From contig CANLSF010000006.1 of assembly GCA_947493695.1 (NCBI GenBank), positions 186,001 through 250,000 of the forward strand: a stretch of 64,000 bases of DNA, in the 5' to 3' direction. Position 1 is the stretch's first letter. Each line of letters opens with the position of its first letter. The position numbers were made by a program, and so were the translations under genes. Shown piece after piece: positions 1-9,625 of the stretch. This DNA is from an uncultured Kiloniellaceae bacterium (GTDB lineage: Bacteria > Pseudomonadota > Alphaproteobacteria > Kiloniellales > Kiloniellaceae). The notes under the pieces were generated by a model, which had not been told where the DNA came from, ran no database searches, and was given only the letters and a program-made list of their open reading frames with translations.

Positions 1-1
1 G

Positions 2-1267
2 CGCGACACCGGGATCGGGATTGCACAGGATAACCTGCCCTACCTCTTCGACAAGTTTACGCAAGCCGACACCTCGACGACCCGGCGCTTTGGCGGCACG
101 GGATTAGGGCTCGCGATCTGTAAGGAAATGGTCGGATTGATGTCCGGTGAGATCGGCGCGGAGAGTCAGCAGGGCTCCGGCAGTCTGTTCTGGTTTACCG
201 TCAAACTAGACCGGCAGATAAACGAGCCAAAGGACAGTCGGGAGCAAACCGCATCGCAGCTGGCCGATCTGCACATCCTCGCGGTCGACGACAATGAGAT
301 CAATCGCCTGGTCTTTGAGAAACAGTTCGCCGCCCTCGGGATCAAGGGGGCCGTTGTGCCTGATGCAAAATCCGCCCTGGAACTCTTGAACCCTTCAGCA
401 GGTTCCGGTGGTTTGGATGCCGTCATTATCGATCACATGATGCCGGATATGGACGGCGTGGAGTTGGCAAAACGCATTCGCGAATTCCCTGATTACCACA
501 CGACCAAGCTGATCCTTTCGTCTTCGTCCGGACAGATCACAAGCAATCTGCGCGCCCGGGAACTTGGCTTCGATGCAGCCATGCCGAAACCTCTGGGTTT
601 TGGGGTCATGGTCGGCTGTATCGCGCCGCTGTTCGGCGGAGAGCAGCATAGCGACAACCATCCGCTTTCGAGTGAAGACCCGGAACAGGCGGACTCTCAA
701 AGTCTGCGGATCCTTGTGGTCGAGGACAATCAGGTCAACATGCTGATCGCGACCACCATTCTCAAGAAAGCCGGACACCGGGCCGACGGCGCCAGCAATG
801 GGCTCGAATCTTTAACTGCGATCCGCAACCAGCCCTATGATCTTGTTCTGATGGACATGATGATGCCGGAAATGGATGGACTGGAAGCGACCCGGGCTAT
901 CCGGCAACTCAGCGGCTCACGCTCCGAGATACCCATCATTGCCATGACCGCGAACGCCATGAAGGGTGATCGCGAAAAATGCCTGCAAGCCGGTATGAAC
1001 GATTACCTCTCTAAACCGATCGACAAATCACTGCTGTTCGAAAAAATCGAGCACTGGTGTGGCGGCGCCAATGGCGCCAATGGCACCAATGGCACCGGTT
1101 CAACGGATCAGCTTTCTGCGGATACCGGCGCGTCAGTGCTCGAAACCACCCCCCCTTCCGACAACGACGCAGAGCCCGGACACAGCCTTTCCCAAGACAC
1201 CGGATATGCGCTGGAAGACCCGCACACTTCTCCCGACGAGGCGGAAAAGGCCGTAAAGTCCGGCTAG
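2..1267 (+). CDS. Hybrid sensor histidine kinase/response regulator, C-terminal part
   Basis: The frame is open from base 2, so the gene is cut by the left edge; the ORF-track ATG at 128 lies inside the ATPase domain and is not the start. The visible part begins with the end of a HATPase domain (G1 box DTGIGI, F box, G2 box GGTGLGLAI). Two receiver domains follow. The first has the acidic pair VDDNE, phosphoacceptor Asp in [11 protein letters not shown] and the conserved Lys in MPKPLG. The second has VVEDN, Asp in [11 protein letters not shown] and Lys in SKPID. The tail is low-complexity, with an Asn/Gly/Thr run encoded by 9-bp tandem repeats near 1062-1100. The family autophosphorylates on His and passes phosphate to the receivers. 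The sensor part, and so the signal, lies outside the window. Confidence 0.95.
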   Translation, partial: RDTGIGIAQDNLPYLFDKFTQADTSTTRRFGGTGLGLAICKEMVGLMSGEIGAESQQGSGSLFWFTVKLDRQINEPKDSREQTASQLADLHILAVDDNEINRLVFEKQFAALGIKGAVVPDAKSALELLNPSAGSGGLDAVIIDHMMPDMDGVELAKRIREFPDYHTTKLILSSSSGQITSNLRARELGFDAAMPKPLGFGVMVGCIAPLFGGEQHSDNHPLSSEDPEQADSQSLRILVVEDNQVNMLIATTILKKAGHRADGASNGLESLTAIRNQPYDLVLMDMMMPEMDGLEATRAIRQLSGSRSEIPIIAMTANAMKGDREKCLQAGMNDYLSKPIDKSLLFEKIEHWCGGANGANGTNGTGSTDQLSADTGASVLETTPPSDNDAEPGHSLSQDTGYALEDPHTSPDEAEKAVKSG

Positions 1268-1373
1268 ACCGGATCAAGTTTCAAGTGTGCTTTGCCGCCG
1301 GGCACGCAATATCCTTGGGTCATGCCCCGCCGGTGATGTAACGTCCTTTTCGCTTTAAGAGGAGAGGATCTGA

Positions 1374-2045
1374 ATGGTTGCCATCATCACCGCTATTCTG
1401 GACGAGCAACAGGTAAAGGCGACACTGCAGCACATGGCCTCAGCCCCCTTCGTGGACGGGCGCATGAGTGCCGGCCCCCTGGGTCAGGACATCAAACGCA
1501 ACACGCAGATGTCCAACAGTCATGCAGCGTACAAGCCACTGGTGCAGTCTGTGATGAACCAGATTACAACCAACGCAGAATTCAACGTGACCGCGATCCC
1601 CAAGCGCGTCCTTCCCCCCATTTTCAGCGTCTATGATAAGGGAATGCACTACGGCTCACACGTCGATGCATCGCTGATGGGACCTTACCCCGGCATGCGC
1701 ACCGACCTCTCAATGACGATTTTTCTGAGCGACCCTCAAAGCTACAAAGGGGGTGAACTGGTTATGGAGACGGTCTTCGGCGAACAGCAATTCAAGCTGA
1801 AGGCAGGTGACGCGGTGGTCTATCCGACGCACTACGTTCACCACGTAAATCCGGTGCGCTCTGGACGGAGAGCCGCAATCGTTACCTGGATCGAATCAAT
1901 GGTTCGCGACCCGGCGAAACGCGAGATACTGGGTGAACTGGCAGAGGTGACAAAGTGGCTTGCGGAAAATCACCCGGAAAGCGATCAGTTCAAAACAGCA
2001 GAGAAGAGCCGCCTGAACCTGCTGCGGATGTGGGCTGATAGCTGA
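1374..2045 (+). CDS. PKHD-type Fe(II)/2-oxoglutarate hydroxylase (PiuC/YbiX family)
   Basis: At 223 residues the protein has the usual length of PiuC/YbiX proteins. The iron site is visible: HYGSHVD supplies His96 and Asp98, and YVHHVNPV supplies the distal His (about 157). The 2-oxoglutarate-binding Arg follows in SGRRAAIVTW (about 166). These match the HxD...H...R pattern of the double-stranded beta-helix oxygenases. Family members are often linked to siderophore-dependent iron uptake, but no TonB receptor or iron gene is adjacent here, so the physiological substrate is unknown. A GAGGAG-like ribosome site lies a few bases before the ATG. The gene stands alone between the kinase and a tRNA. 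Confidence 0.9.
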   Translation: MVAIITAILDEQQVKATLQHMASAPFVDGRMSAGPLGQDIKRNTQMSNSHAAYKPLVQSVMNQITTNAEFNVTAIPKRVLPPIFSVYDKGMHYGSHVDASLMGPYPGMRTDLSMTIFLSDPQSYKGGELVMETVFGEQQFKLKAGDAVVYPTHYVHHVNPVRSGRRAAIVTWIESMVRDPAKREILGELAEVTKWLAENHPESDQFKTAEKSRLNLLRMWADS

Positions 2046-2472
2046 CGCCACATCAGGCGCTTAGAATCCAGCCCCAACATCATTCGTCGTCAAAGCATCA
2101 AAGGATTGTAAGAAAACTGAAGCAGATGCCTCATAAGCTGTCTTCATCGCTGTCCACCAGCGCTTCAGTGCCGCGGACCGGAGTGATGAATTTAAGGTAG
2201 CTCCGGCACCCGCCGCACAGAAAAGCCCGATCAATTGGCAGTCCGCGGCACCACCCCCCGTTTTGTCGCGGACTGCACTTTTTTCCATCTAATGATCAGC
2301 GCGCGTCGCATCCTGTCGAACCCTTGTAATCAAGGGTGGAACAAAGACCGCTTTTGCGCCGCAAGACATGCAGGCATGGATTCAGCAGATGAAATGATCC
2401 GTTGATTGGCCAGCGTCACCGGAAGACATCTGCCGTCAGGCTGTTTAAATATTATATCATGAGGGATGGAAT
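2046..2472. other. Intergenic region, no supported gene
   Basis: The track offers a 75-codon minus-strand ORF (2061-2288), but it lacks a convincing ribosome site and resembles no family I know. I see no clear terminator for the upstream hydroxylase. The right end lies downstream of tRNA-Gln on the minus strand and is AT-rich, consistent with transcript end processing. Confidence 0.4.
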
Positions 2473-2547
2473 TGGCTGGGGCGGCAGGATTCGAACCTGC
2501 GCATGGCGATACCAAAAACCGCTGCCTTACCGCTTGGCTACGCCCCA
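2473..2547 (-). tRNA. tRNA-Gln (anticodon UUG)
   Basis: On the minus strand the sequence folds as a cloverleaf. The acceptor arms are TGGGGCG and CGCCCCA, followed by discriminator G and an encoded CCA. There is a D-arm with AGCGGTAAGGC, anticodon stem GCGGT/ATCGC with loop TTTTGGT (anticodon TTG), and T-arm GCAGG-TTCGAAT-CCTGC. The length is 75 nt including CCA. It decodes CAA (and CAG by wobble) as glutamine. It stands alone, not in a tRNA cluster, and shows no sign of an adjacent integrated element. Confidence 0.96.
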
Positions 2548-2789
2548 TTGGCCAACTCGCGGACAAAATAGCGATGAAGTTCCGCTTCCGCAACGCTCGT
2601 TTCAGCAAAAAAAACGTATTTTAACCATCAAATAAAGCTCTTACCGATAAAGTCCAGACACCCGTAGGGTCTAAAGGTGCAATTCGGTCTTTAAATACAT
2701 ACCGGAAGGTTGTATTTCGCCTCAAGCATTGCCCAGACGCGTCGGACTATGCTTCACTAGTGACGGATATCACATTGATTCGGCGAGAT

Positions 2790-4214
2790 ATGAGCGAGCA
2801 ATCAGACAAGCCCGCCAAAGAAACAAAGACAATTGCGACCGACTCTGCATCCGATGCCAAGACCGGTAAGAGCACGTCCAAGACTTCGACAAGCGAAGTG
2901 ACGGACAAGGCTGGCGAAGGGCGTAAAGCGTCGGAAGCCGCGCGCGCGTCCGAGAACTCGTCTCTGGATATTCCCTCTGCCACGGAATCGCGTACCAGCA
3001 GCGACGAAAAAGCCGCCTCAAAGTCAAAGTCCGCCAGCTCACGGCAAACAGCTGCTAAGTCTGCCGAAAAAGGGCTGTTTGAGACAACGCCCAGCGAATC
3101 CGAGCGCAAGGACCAGAAGGCAGCGCCCAAGATCGGGGAGAAGCCCACATCCGCCGACGCGGCGACACCCAAAAGCAAAACATCAAAAGCCACGGGAACG
3201 CCGACCTCTGAGTCCGAACCTGCGGAGACGGCGAAGAAGAAGGACGTAAAGAAGAAGACAACGTCAGAGGTTGCGAAGCCTAACGAAGAGCAGACTCAAA
3301 GCAACAAAGCCGCCGGGTCTGCAGCTTCGAGCCGAAAAACATCTGACAGCAAGAAAAGCAACGGCGCGAAGGCGAAAGCTGCGACCGGCGACAAGAAGAC
3401 AAAAGTCGGCTCCAAGCAAAAGCCAGGCACGCGCATGACGTCAGGTGGCGACCCTACGATTGAACGTAAGGCTGCCCTGACCACGACAACACCGATTCGC
3501 AAACGCAAATCGGATGGCGGCGGCATGGCCGTATTGATTGCGTTGCTGGTTGTTGTTGTCGCCGCCGGCTACTACTTCCTCACACAGACCGGCGGTTTGG
3601 AAGCCTTGAGAGGCGACGACGCAACGACGGTTGCTTCCTCCGAAAGCGACGCACCGGAAGGCGAGAGCACCGCAACGCCGGAGCCGAAAACCGATACGCC
3701 CGCAGCGGTCCCTGCCGCGACAGACTCCGTTGCGACGGAAACGTCAGATACAGCCACAACGGCAAGCGACGAAACGGCAGTCGAAGGCACATCTGTCGAG
3801 GCTGACAAGCCTGATGCATCGGCCACGGCAACAGAAACGCCAACTCAGAAATCCACTGAAGAAACCGCCGCAGCGCCGGAACCGAACGAGACGCCGCCCA
3901 CTGAACCGGAAGCGGCAAAAGAACCTTCCCTACCCGTTCAGACCGCAAAGGCTCCTGCAAACGAGACACCTGTTGAGAGTGTGACGACGCCTGAGCTACC
4001 CCTTGTTCTGAACGAGGTGACGTTAAAGGAAATCGAAGATCTTCTTCTGCGCCTTCAGATAGATCCCGGTCCCGCCGATGGCGTTATCGACAATCAGACC
4101 GTGACTGCGATCCGTCTCTATCAGGAAATTGCGGGTTTGCCGGTGGACGGTGAAACATCACCCGAACTATTGATCGAGCTGCGCGAAGTCGTCGAGCTTT
4201 TGTCCAACGAGTAG
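2790..4214 (+). CDS. Disordered single-span membrane protein with C-terminal peptidoglycan-binding domain
   Basis: The track opens at a GTG at 2760; I prefer the ATG at 2790 (MSEQSDKP), though neither start has a strong ribosome site. Residues 1 to about 240 are a long Lys/Ser/Thr/Ala/Glu-rich low-complexity segment. One hydrophobic span follows (MAVLIALLVVVVAAGYYFL, about 246-266), then a Thr/Glu/Ala/Pro-rich linker to about 400. The C-terminus matches the peptidoglycan-binding-1 fold (repeated LLLRLQIDPGPADGVI pattern, then TVTAIRLYQ). The layout suggests a cytoplasmic charged tail, an inner-membrane anchor and a periplasmic wall-binding end. No enzyme domain is visible. It may tether the envelope to a cytoplasmic partner, which is inference. 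The gene is single and convergent with ispE. Confidence 0.8.
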   Translation: MSEQSDKPAKETKTIATDSASDAKTGKSTSKTSTSEVTDKAGEGRKASEAARASENSSLDIPSATESRTSSDEKAASKSKSASSRQTAAKSAEKGLFETTPSESERKDQKAAPKIGEKPTSADAATPKSKTSKATGTPTSESEPAETAKKKDVKKKTTSEVAKPNEEQTQSNKAAGSAASSRKTSDSKKSNGAKAKAATGDKKTKVGSKQKPGTRMTSGGDPTIERKAALTTTTPIRKRKSDGGGMAVLIALLVVVVAAGYYFLTQTGGLEALRGDDATTVASSESDAPEGESTATPEPKTDTPAAVPAATDSVATETSDTATTASDETAVEGTSVEADKPDASATATETPTQKSTEETAAAPEPNETPPTEPEAAKEPSLPVQTAKAPANETPVESVTTPELPLVLNEVTLKEIEDLLLRLQIDPGPADGVIDNQTVTAIRLYQEIAGLPVDGETSPELLIELREVVELLSNE

Positions 4215-4242
4215 CAGGCTCAAAATCTCTCGGGTTTGTTTT

Positions 4243-5115
4243 CTAAGAGACCTTCCCGTCGGCAACCCACCAGCCTTGCTGCACAGCCTTGATAGCGCGT
4301 GCTGTTTCCGCGGCTTCTTCCGGTGCCGCAAAGAGTCCGAAGCAACTTGCACCGCTGCCCGACATGCGGGCCAGCAAACAACCCTCGGACTTGCGCAATT
4401 CACTCAAGCATTCGTCGATCTGAGGGACCAGGCTGACCGCTGCCGTTTCCAGGTCATTCGAACTCTTCGAAAGCACCTCAAGCAAGATGTTCAGATCATG
4501 GCCTCGCTCGCCTGGATAGGTGTTGGAAGCATCTCTCACCGGCGAGTAACCGCCCTTGCGCGCAGCGAAAACCTGCGGCGTTGAGAGAGCAATTCCCGGA
4601 TTGATCAACACCATCCATAGAGTGGGAAAGGCTTCGATAGGCTCCACAGTTTCGCCGATGCCCGTGAGGTAACAGGGCGAAGAGGCCAGACATACCGGGA
4701 CATCGGCGCCAAGACCCAACCCGATGTCCATAAGCGCCTTGTGACCGATAGAGAGTTTCCAGAGCGCCGTCAGGCCGGAGAGACACGCGGCCGCGTCGGC
4801 CGAACCGCCCCCCAATCCAGCCGCAACCGGTAGATTTTTGGTAAGTGTGATCCGCGCCCCGTAGTCAACACCGGCATGCGCGCGCAGCCGATGCGCTGCC
4901 TGCAGGACGAGGTTTTGCTCAGGTGCCTCACCCTGCAACGAAAGGGAGTTGGGGCCGTCGACCTGCAACGTCAGATCCTGCGCAGGCTCAAAGGTCAGAA
5001 CATCACCGACCGAAGGAAAGACGACCAGGCTGTCGAGCTCATGATACCCGTCGGCTCTACGTTCGGTCACCCTGAGGTCCAGATTCACTTTTGCCGCAGC
5101 AAGACAGGTGATCAT
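4243..5115 (-). CDS. ispE: 4-diphosphocytidyl-2-C-methyl-D-erythritol kinase
   Basis: This GHMP-family kinase phosphorylates the 2-hydroxyl of CDP-methylerythritol in the MEP isoprenoid pathway. The ATP-binding glycine-rich motif is visible as PVAAGLGGGSADAAA. The N-terminal AAAKVNLDLRV segment and the late MSGSGASCFGLF motif (motif 3) are also present. At 290 residues it has normal length. It follows the TPR gene on the same strand with a gap of about 63 bp, so the two may be co-transcribed. The window also carries ispH, a later step of the same pathway, at 51.6 kb. Confidence 0.97.
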   Translation of the reverse strand: MITCLAAAKVNLDLRVTERRADGYHELDSLVVFPSVGDVLTFEPAQDLTLQVDGPNSLSLQGEAPEQNLVLQAAHRLRAHAGVDYGARITLTKNLPVAAGLGGGSADAAACLSGLTALWKLSIGHKALMDIGLGLGADVPVCLASSPCYLTGIGETVEPIEAFPTLWMVLINPGIALSTPQVFAARKGGYSPVRDASNTYPGERGHDLNILLEVLSKSSNDLETAAVSLVPQIDECLSELRKSEGCLLARMSGSGASCFGLFAAPEEAAETARAIKAVQQGWWVADGKVS

Positions 5116-5178
5116 AACTTGTCATCTCGGCCATTCGCGACACACGCCGCAAATGGCCCCATCAAGCGAACAAAAGTT

Positions 5179-7095
5179 CTAGATGTCGTTGGAGGCATTC
5201 AGTCCGCGGGTGACCTTGCCCTGAAGCGTTGGAATCTGGTCTTCCTCCGGCTTCAGGCTCAACGCCCGGCGCCATTGGAATCTGGCTTCCTTCTGACGGC
5301 CCACGCGCCAGTAAGCATCCCCCAGGTGATCGTTGATCACAGAATCCTGCGGCCGCAGTTCGACAGCCTGCTCGAGATACCCAACGGCATTCTCATACTC
5401 GCCCATGCGGTAAAGAACCCAGCCCAGACTGTCGACGATGTAACCGTCTTCCGGACGCAGTTCAACAGCACGCACCAGCATCTCCCGGGCTTCTGTGAGG
5501 TTCTGCTTCTTCTCAACCCAGGAATAGGCCAGGTAGTTCATGACGAAGGGCTGTTCCGGCTCCAGCTCAAGCGCCTTCAGGAAATCGGCTTCAGCGCGGG
5601 TCCAGTTCTTCGAACGCTCCAGCGCGATCCCACGGAAATAGAGAAGCGTCCAATGCTCCGCACTCAAATCGCCGAGGCGCAGGGCGGCACGGTCATAGGC
5701 CTTCACGGCTTCCGCGAAATTTTCTTCGCCGCGCAGAAGGTTTCCGAGACGGAACAGAGGCTCGAAACGATCAGGTTGGAAGGACGCCAGTGACTCCAGT
5801 TCATTGACCGCATCGTCGACCCGGCCCAGGCGCTCCAGTTCTTCCGCAATCCGCAGACGCGTGGTCCAGGAGAAAGGTGAATCGCGAGGAACATCCCGGT
5901 AAACCGCGATGGCCTCGTCGCCACGCTCCTGGGACTGCAGGACTTCGCCCAGCAGAACATTCGCAACCAGAAAGTCAGGTTTCAGGCGGAGAGCCTGATG
6001 TACATAGACCAGCGCTGCATCTTCCGCCCGTTCCTGTGACAGGAGTCCGGCAATATTAAACAACACCTCAGCGATACCATCCTTGGCACCCTTGATCTCG
6101 GGCTTGGCCGCTTCGCCGCTATCCAGCTGCGCAAGGATCGGCTCCATCAGCGTCGAGTTGGGGCGTCGTTCAAGAAAGGCCTGATAAAGCGCCCGTGCCT
6201 GCTCCGGCTTGCCCGTGCGCTCGTAGAAATTGCCGACCAGCCAGACCAGACGCAGTGTCGGGTCGCCCACGGTCGAGAGGATGTTCAGATAGGCGGCTTC
6301 GGCCTCTTCATGAGCGCCCATGACATCATTGATCAGCGCCAGATGAAGCCGATAAAGAACACTAAAACCTTTGTTATCCTTGAGCGCGCCAAGCTGTTCC
6401 AGCGCGGTCTCCCGGTCGCCGCGTGCTACATGCGTCCAGGCCTGGAGCATAGGACCGGCCAGCGTATTCAGGCCGCGCGGGGGCAGGTCCGAGATGATCC
6501 GGTCAGACTCTTCCCAGTCGCCCCGCTCGGCAGCACCGACGGCCAGCACCAGGTTGGCAATACCGTGCGTTGGATCGAATTCGACCAGACTCTCCGCCAG
6601 CTCGGTCGCCTTTTTATGGCGCCCGTCCGCCGCCGTGAGCGCAAAGCTCCGGCGCAAAAGCTGGGGATTCTTGGGATCGAAGCGCAAGGCATAGAGCATG
6701 AAATCCGTCGCAGAGGACACATCGCGCTCGTAACCCGCAACGATGCCAGCAAGATAGGCCCCGTAAGGCGAAACAAACGGCGACTGGGTCAGCGCGTCCT
6801 GGCTCGATCCGGCATTCGCGGCGAGAATAATGCGGTTTGACGCCGAATTGCCCTGAGGTTCGGCTTGCGACTGCGTTGCTTCACCGCCGGTACAGGCCGC
6901 GGCGACAAAGCCCATGGCTGAGACCTGCAGCATACGGCTGATCCGAGACTTGGCGGATCGCTTGGATTTTGCACCTGTGTTCACGGCAAACCTCGCATTG
7001 CATTTCGTTTTGGAACCGGCTTCTGCGTCAACGCAAACGACCTTGCCTGCGGCTGCATACGCTCCTGAGCGCAATTCGGATAGGTATCGCGTCAA
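5179..7095 (-). CDS. Exported tetratricopeptide-repeat protein
   Basis: The start is TTG at 7095, supported by AGGAGAG about six bases upstream. A long basic leader (GAKSKRSAKSRISR) precedes a short hydrophobic stretch ending in FVAAAC, at Cys68. This could be a signal peptide or a poor lipobox, since Ala occupies the usual Leu position. The rest is a run of TPR units through the 638 residues; clear examples are near the C-terminus (GYIVDSLGWVLYRMGEYENAVGYL). TPR arrays bind other proteins and have no catalysis of their own. Similar proteins occur next to ispE in other alphaproteobacteria. It probably acts in the periplasm or at the outer membrane. The partner is unknown. Confidence 0.85.
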   Translation of the reverse strand: MTRYLSELRSGAYAAAGKVVCVDAEAGSKTKCNARFAVNTGAKSKRSAKSRISRMLQVSAMGFVAAACTGGEATQSQAEPQGNSASNRIILAANAGSSQDALTQSPFVSPYGAYLAGIVAGYERDVSSATDFMLYALRFDPKNPQLLRRSFALTAADGRHKKATELAESLVEFDPTHGIANLVLAVGAAERGDWEESDRIISDLPPRGLNTLAGPMLQAWTHVARGDRETALEQLGALKDNKGFSVLYRLHLALINDVMGAHEEAEAAYLNILSTVGDPTLRLVWLVGNFYERTGKPEQARALYQAFLERRPNSTLMEPILAQLDSGEAAKPEIKGAKDGIAEVLFNIAGLLSQERAEDAALVYVHQALRLKPDFLVANVLLGEVLQSQERGDEAIAVYRDVPRDSPFSWTTRLRIAEELERLGRVDDAVNELESLASFQPDRFEPLFRLGNLLRGEENFAEAVKAYDRAALRLGDLSAEHWTLLYFRGIALERSKNWTRAEADFLKALELEPEQPFVMNYLAYSWVEKKQNLTEAREMLVRAVELRPEDGYIVDSLGWVLYRMGEYENAVGYLEQAVELRPQDSVINDHLGDAYWRVGRQKEARFQWRRALSLKPEEDQIPTLQGKVTRGLNASNDI

Positions 7096-7543
7096 ATCGC
7101 TCTCCTAAAAAAACGGAACGTGAAGTGTAGCCGAGACTCGCCACATGCCACAACGCCGCAGAATCCAAGGGCTTCCTGGTAACCATACCGCAGCAAAAAC
7201 ACCACTCAGAGCTTTAACCACAAAATTGCCCGCCCCGGCTGGGCTTTCACCAAACGCCACTTTTGACTTGGAAAAATCAGCCTCCTCCTTGGAAATAAGG
7301 TTAAGAGACCGAAAATGTCAGACAATATTGAGGCAAAAACGGTTAATCTCGAAATTGTGATGTCATCCTTGAAAAATATAGGCGGAAGACGAAAAATTTC
7401 GAGGGTGCGAGGTCATTGTTTTAACAAACGGCGTTAATTTAACCATCAATCTTATCCTTAACGTCCCAATTTGTGTTATCGACCTGTCGATCACAGGATG
7501 TGGGCGAGTGCTCCAACTGCAGAAATTCCCGGAAGCCTTCACG
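7096..7543. other. Intergenic region upstream of the TPR gene
   Basis: This AT-richer stretch should hold the promoter of the TPR/ispE unit, but I cannot place one with confidence. Several TTAA words occur (7421, 7434, 7439); their spacing does not fit a CtrA box. The track ORFs here have no coding character. Confidence 0.4.
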
Positions 7544-7580
7544 CAAAAACAAAGGGCGCCGGTGACTGGCACCGACGCCC
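7544..7580 (-). terminator. Rho-independent terminator of the ETF-QO gene
   Basis: On the minus strand, GGGCGTCGGTG pairs with CACCGGCGCCC (one mismatch) around the loop CCAGT. TTTGTTTTTG follows. It lies 28 bases past the ETF-QO stop codon. Confidence 0.85.
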
Positions 7581-7607
7581 TCAGAAGCAGCAGATAGCCA
7601 ACGGCGG

Positions 7608-9269
7608 CTACATATTGGGATAGTTCGGACCGCCCCCGCCTTCCGGTGTGACCCAGTTAATATTCTGGGTCGGATCCTTGATATCGCAGGTTTTGCAATG
7701 GACGCAGTTCTGCGCGTTGATCTGAAGCCGCGGATTGGAGCCGTCGTCCTCACGCACGATCTCATAGACCCCTGCCGGGCAGAAGCGCTGCTCCGGCGCA
7801 TCGTAAAGGGCCAGGTTATGGTCGACCGGCACCGAGGCGTCCTTGAGGGTCAGGTGAATCGGCTGGTCTTCCTCGTGGTTGGTGTTCGAAATGAACACGG
7901 AGGAAAGACGGTCGAAGGACACAACGCCATCCGGCTTCGGATACTCGATCTTGGGCATTTCCGCCGCGGGCTTCAGGCATTCATGGTCGGCGTGCTTGTA
8001 ATGGAAGGTCCAGGGCGCCTTGCCCCCAAGCACCTTAAGATCCAGGCCACCGTAGATCATTGAGCCGTAGAGGCCCCATTTGTTGAAGGCCGGGCGGAAA
8101 TTCCGTGCCTTATAGAGCTCCTCGTAAACCCAGGAGCCCTCGAACTTGGTGACATAGCTGTCCAGAACCGGAGCCGAGGTCTCTTCTTCGCCTGCTGCCG
8201 TCAGGGCCTCGAAGGCCGATTCAGCCGCCAGCATGCCGCTCTTCATCGCGTTGTGGCTGCCCTTGATCTTCGGCACGTTCAGGAAACCTGCCGAACAGCC
8301 GATCAGCGCGCCGCCGGGGAATACAAGACGTGGCAGGGATTGCAGGCCACCTTCGTTCAGGGCCCGCGCACCGTAGGAAATGCGTTTTCCGCCCTCGAGC
8401 ATGCTTCGGATCGCCGGATGGGTTTTGAAGCGCTGGAACTCCTCAAAGGGTGAAAGGTGCGGGTTCTCGTAATCGAGACCCACAACATAACCGACGTAGG
8501 CCTGGTTATCTTCCAGATGGTAGATAAAGGATCCGCCCCAGGTGCTGTTGTTCATGGGCCAGCCGGCAGTATGAACGATGCTGCCTTCCTTGTGTTTCTC
8601 AGGATCCAGCTGCCAGAGTTCCTTCAGGCCGATCCCGTAGGTCTGTGGATCGCAGTCGGCCTGCAGGTCGAAACGCTCGAACAGGGTCTTGGTCAGAGAG
8701 CCACGGCAACCTTCACCGAAAAGGGTATACTTCCCATGCAGCTCCATTCCCTGCTGGTAACCGCCTTTCTGCTCGCCGTCACGCCCAACGCCCATGTCAC
8801 CGGTCGCAACGCCCTTCACACGACCGTCTTCGTGATAGACGACTTCAGCAGCGGCAAAACCTGGGTAGATTTCAACGCCAAGCGCTTCAGCCTGTTCGCC
8901 GAGCCAGCGGCAGACGTTGCCAAGGGAAACAATATAGTTGCCGTTGTTATGAAGTTGCGACGGCAGGAGGCCGACCGGAACGGAGGTCTTGCCCTTCTCG
9001 CTCAGGATCATGAACTTCTCGTCGGTGACGGCCACATTCAGGGGCGCGCCAAGTTCTTTCCAATTTGGAAACAGCTCGTCCATCGCACGCGGTTCCATGA
9101 CTGCGCCCGAGAGGATATGCGCGCCGACTTCCGAGCCTTTTTCCAGCACGCAAACCGTAATCTCCCGGCCCGATTCAGCCGACAACTGACGGAGTTTAAT
9201 CGCCGCAGACAGGCCGGCAGGGCCAGCGCCTACGATAACGACGTCATACTCCATGAACTCACGTTCCAT
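7608..9269 (-). CDS. Electron transfer flavoprotein-ubiquinone oxidoreductase
   Basis: ETF-QO takes electrons from ETF, reduced by acyl-CoA and other dehydrogenases, and passes them to ubiquinone at the inner membrane. The N-terminus has the FAD-binding [14 protein letters not shown] motif. The C-terminus holds the four-cysteine [4Fe-4S] site: one Cys in [10 protein letters not shown] and three in [13 protein letters not shown]. The protein ends in the family's typical [10 protein letters not shown]. At 553 residues the length is standard. ETF itself (etfAB) is not in the window. A TTGACG/CGTCAA palindrome 113-128 bp upstream is a candidate operator. The gene has its own terminator. Confidence 0.97.
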   Translation of the reverse strand: MEREFMEYDVVIVGAGPAGLSAAIKLRQLSAESGREITVCVLEKGSEVGAHILSGAVMEPRAMDELFPNWKELGAPLNVAVTDEKFMILSEKGKTSVPVGLLPSQLHNNGNYIVSLGNVCRWLGEQAEALGVEIYPGFAAAEVVYHEDGRVKGVATGDMGVGRDGEQKGGYQQGMELHGKYTLFGEGCRGSLTKTLFERFDLQADCDPQTYGIGLKELWQLDPEKHKEGSIVHTAGWPMNNSTWGGSFIYHLEDNQAYVGYVVGLDYENPHLSPFEEFQRFKTHPAIRSMLEGGKRISYGARALNEGGLQSLPRLVFPGGALIGCSAGFLNVPKIKGSHNAMKSGMLAAESAFEALTAAGEEETSAPVLDSYVTKFEGSWVYEELYKARNFRPAFNKWGLYGSMIYGGLDLKVLGGKAPWTFHYKHADHECLKPAAEMPKIEYPKPDGVVSFDRLSSVFISNTNHEEDQPIHLTLKDASVPVDHNLALYDAPEQRFCPAGVYEIVREDDGSNPRLQINAQNCVHCKTCDIKDPTQNINWVTPEGGGGPNYPNM

Positions 9270-9625
9270 TAACCCGATCCTCCGTCGCGCAGGCCTGCGG
9301 GCGCTTCGCCTCTGTCAGCCTGCCGGTTTCCACCTCGCCACCACCATGGTGATTGCTTATTTTCCATATTACGTCATTTAATTGACGCATACGTCAACTT
9401 AGAACAACTGCGCGCCTTGGGATCTGCCCACCAGTCCCCAAAGGCGCAAGGCCTGCGTATCGCCCGAGACCTTTTAACCTGAAGCCCCGGAGTACAAGTA
9501 TTTTTATCATTCTCATAATGCTGGTCGTACGATTCCCAGCCGACAAGATGTCCTATATCAAAGAAATTCGATATTCTCCAAGACTCCGCGTTTCGGAACG
9601 CGCCATGTTTTGTTAGTTTCACGCC
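9270..9625. other. Divergent intergenic region between ETF-QO and UDG
   Basis: This region must hold promoters for both divergent genes. Apart from the palindrome listed separately, I see only AT-rich tracts around 9500-9530 and no ORF with coding character. Confidence 0.4.
9382..9397. promoter_or_regulatory. Palindromic operator candidate TTGACG-N4-CGTCAA
   Basis: This is a perfect 6-bp inverted repeat with a 4-bp spacer, and a further TACGTCA word lies just to the left. It sits 113 to 128 bp before the ETF-QO start. The shape resembles sites proposed for regulators of fatty-acid and branched-chain amino-acid breakdown (for example MerR-type LiuR). The assignment is inference from memory of the motif. 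Confidence 0.45.

Noticed and set aside
1062-1100. 9-bp tandem repeats (GGCGCCAAT-like) in the hybrid kinase gene
   Set aside because: Short coding microsatellite giving an Asn/Gly linker; too short to imply a special function.
2061-2288. 75-codon minus-strand ORF in the gap before tRNA-Gln
   Set aside because: No ribosome site and no recognisable family; chance ORF is more likely.
4876-5793. 305-codon plus-strand ORF across ispE and the TPR gene
   Set aside because: It spans parts of two solid minus-strand genes and has no domain.
7421-7442. Several TTAA words resembling CtrA half-sites
   Set aside because: Spacings of 9 and 14 bases do not fit the TTAA-N7-TTAA box.
8457-9272. 271-codon plus-strand ORF opposite ETF-QO
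   Set aside because: Shadow of a clear ETF-QO gene on the minus strand.
9501-9530. AT-rich stretch vaguely like a Fur box (ATTATGAGAATGATAAAAAT on the minus strand)
   Set aside because: Only one half resembles the consensus, and the flanking genes are not iron genes.
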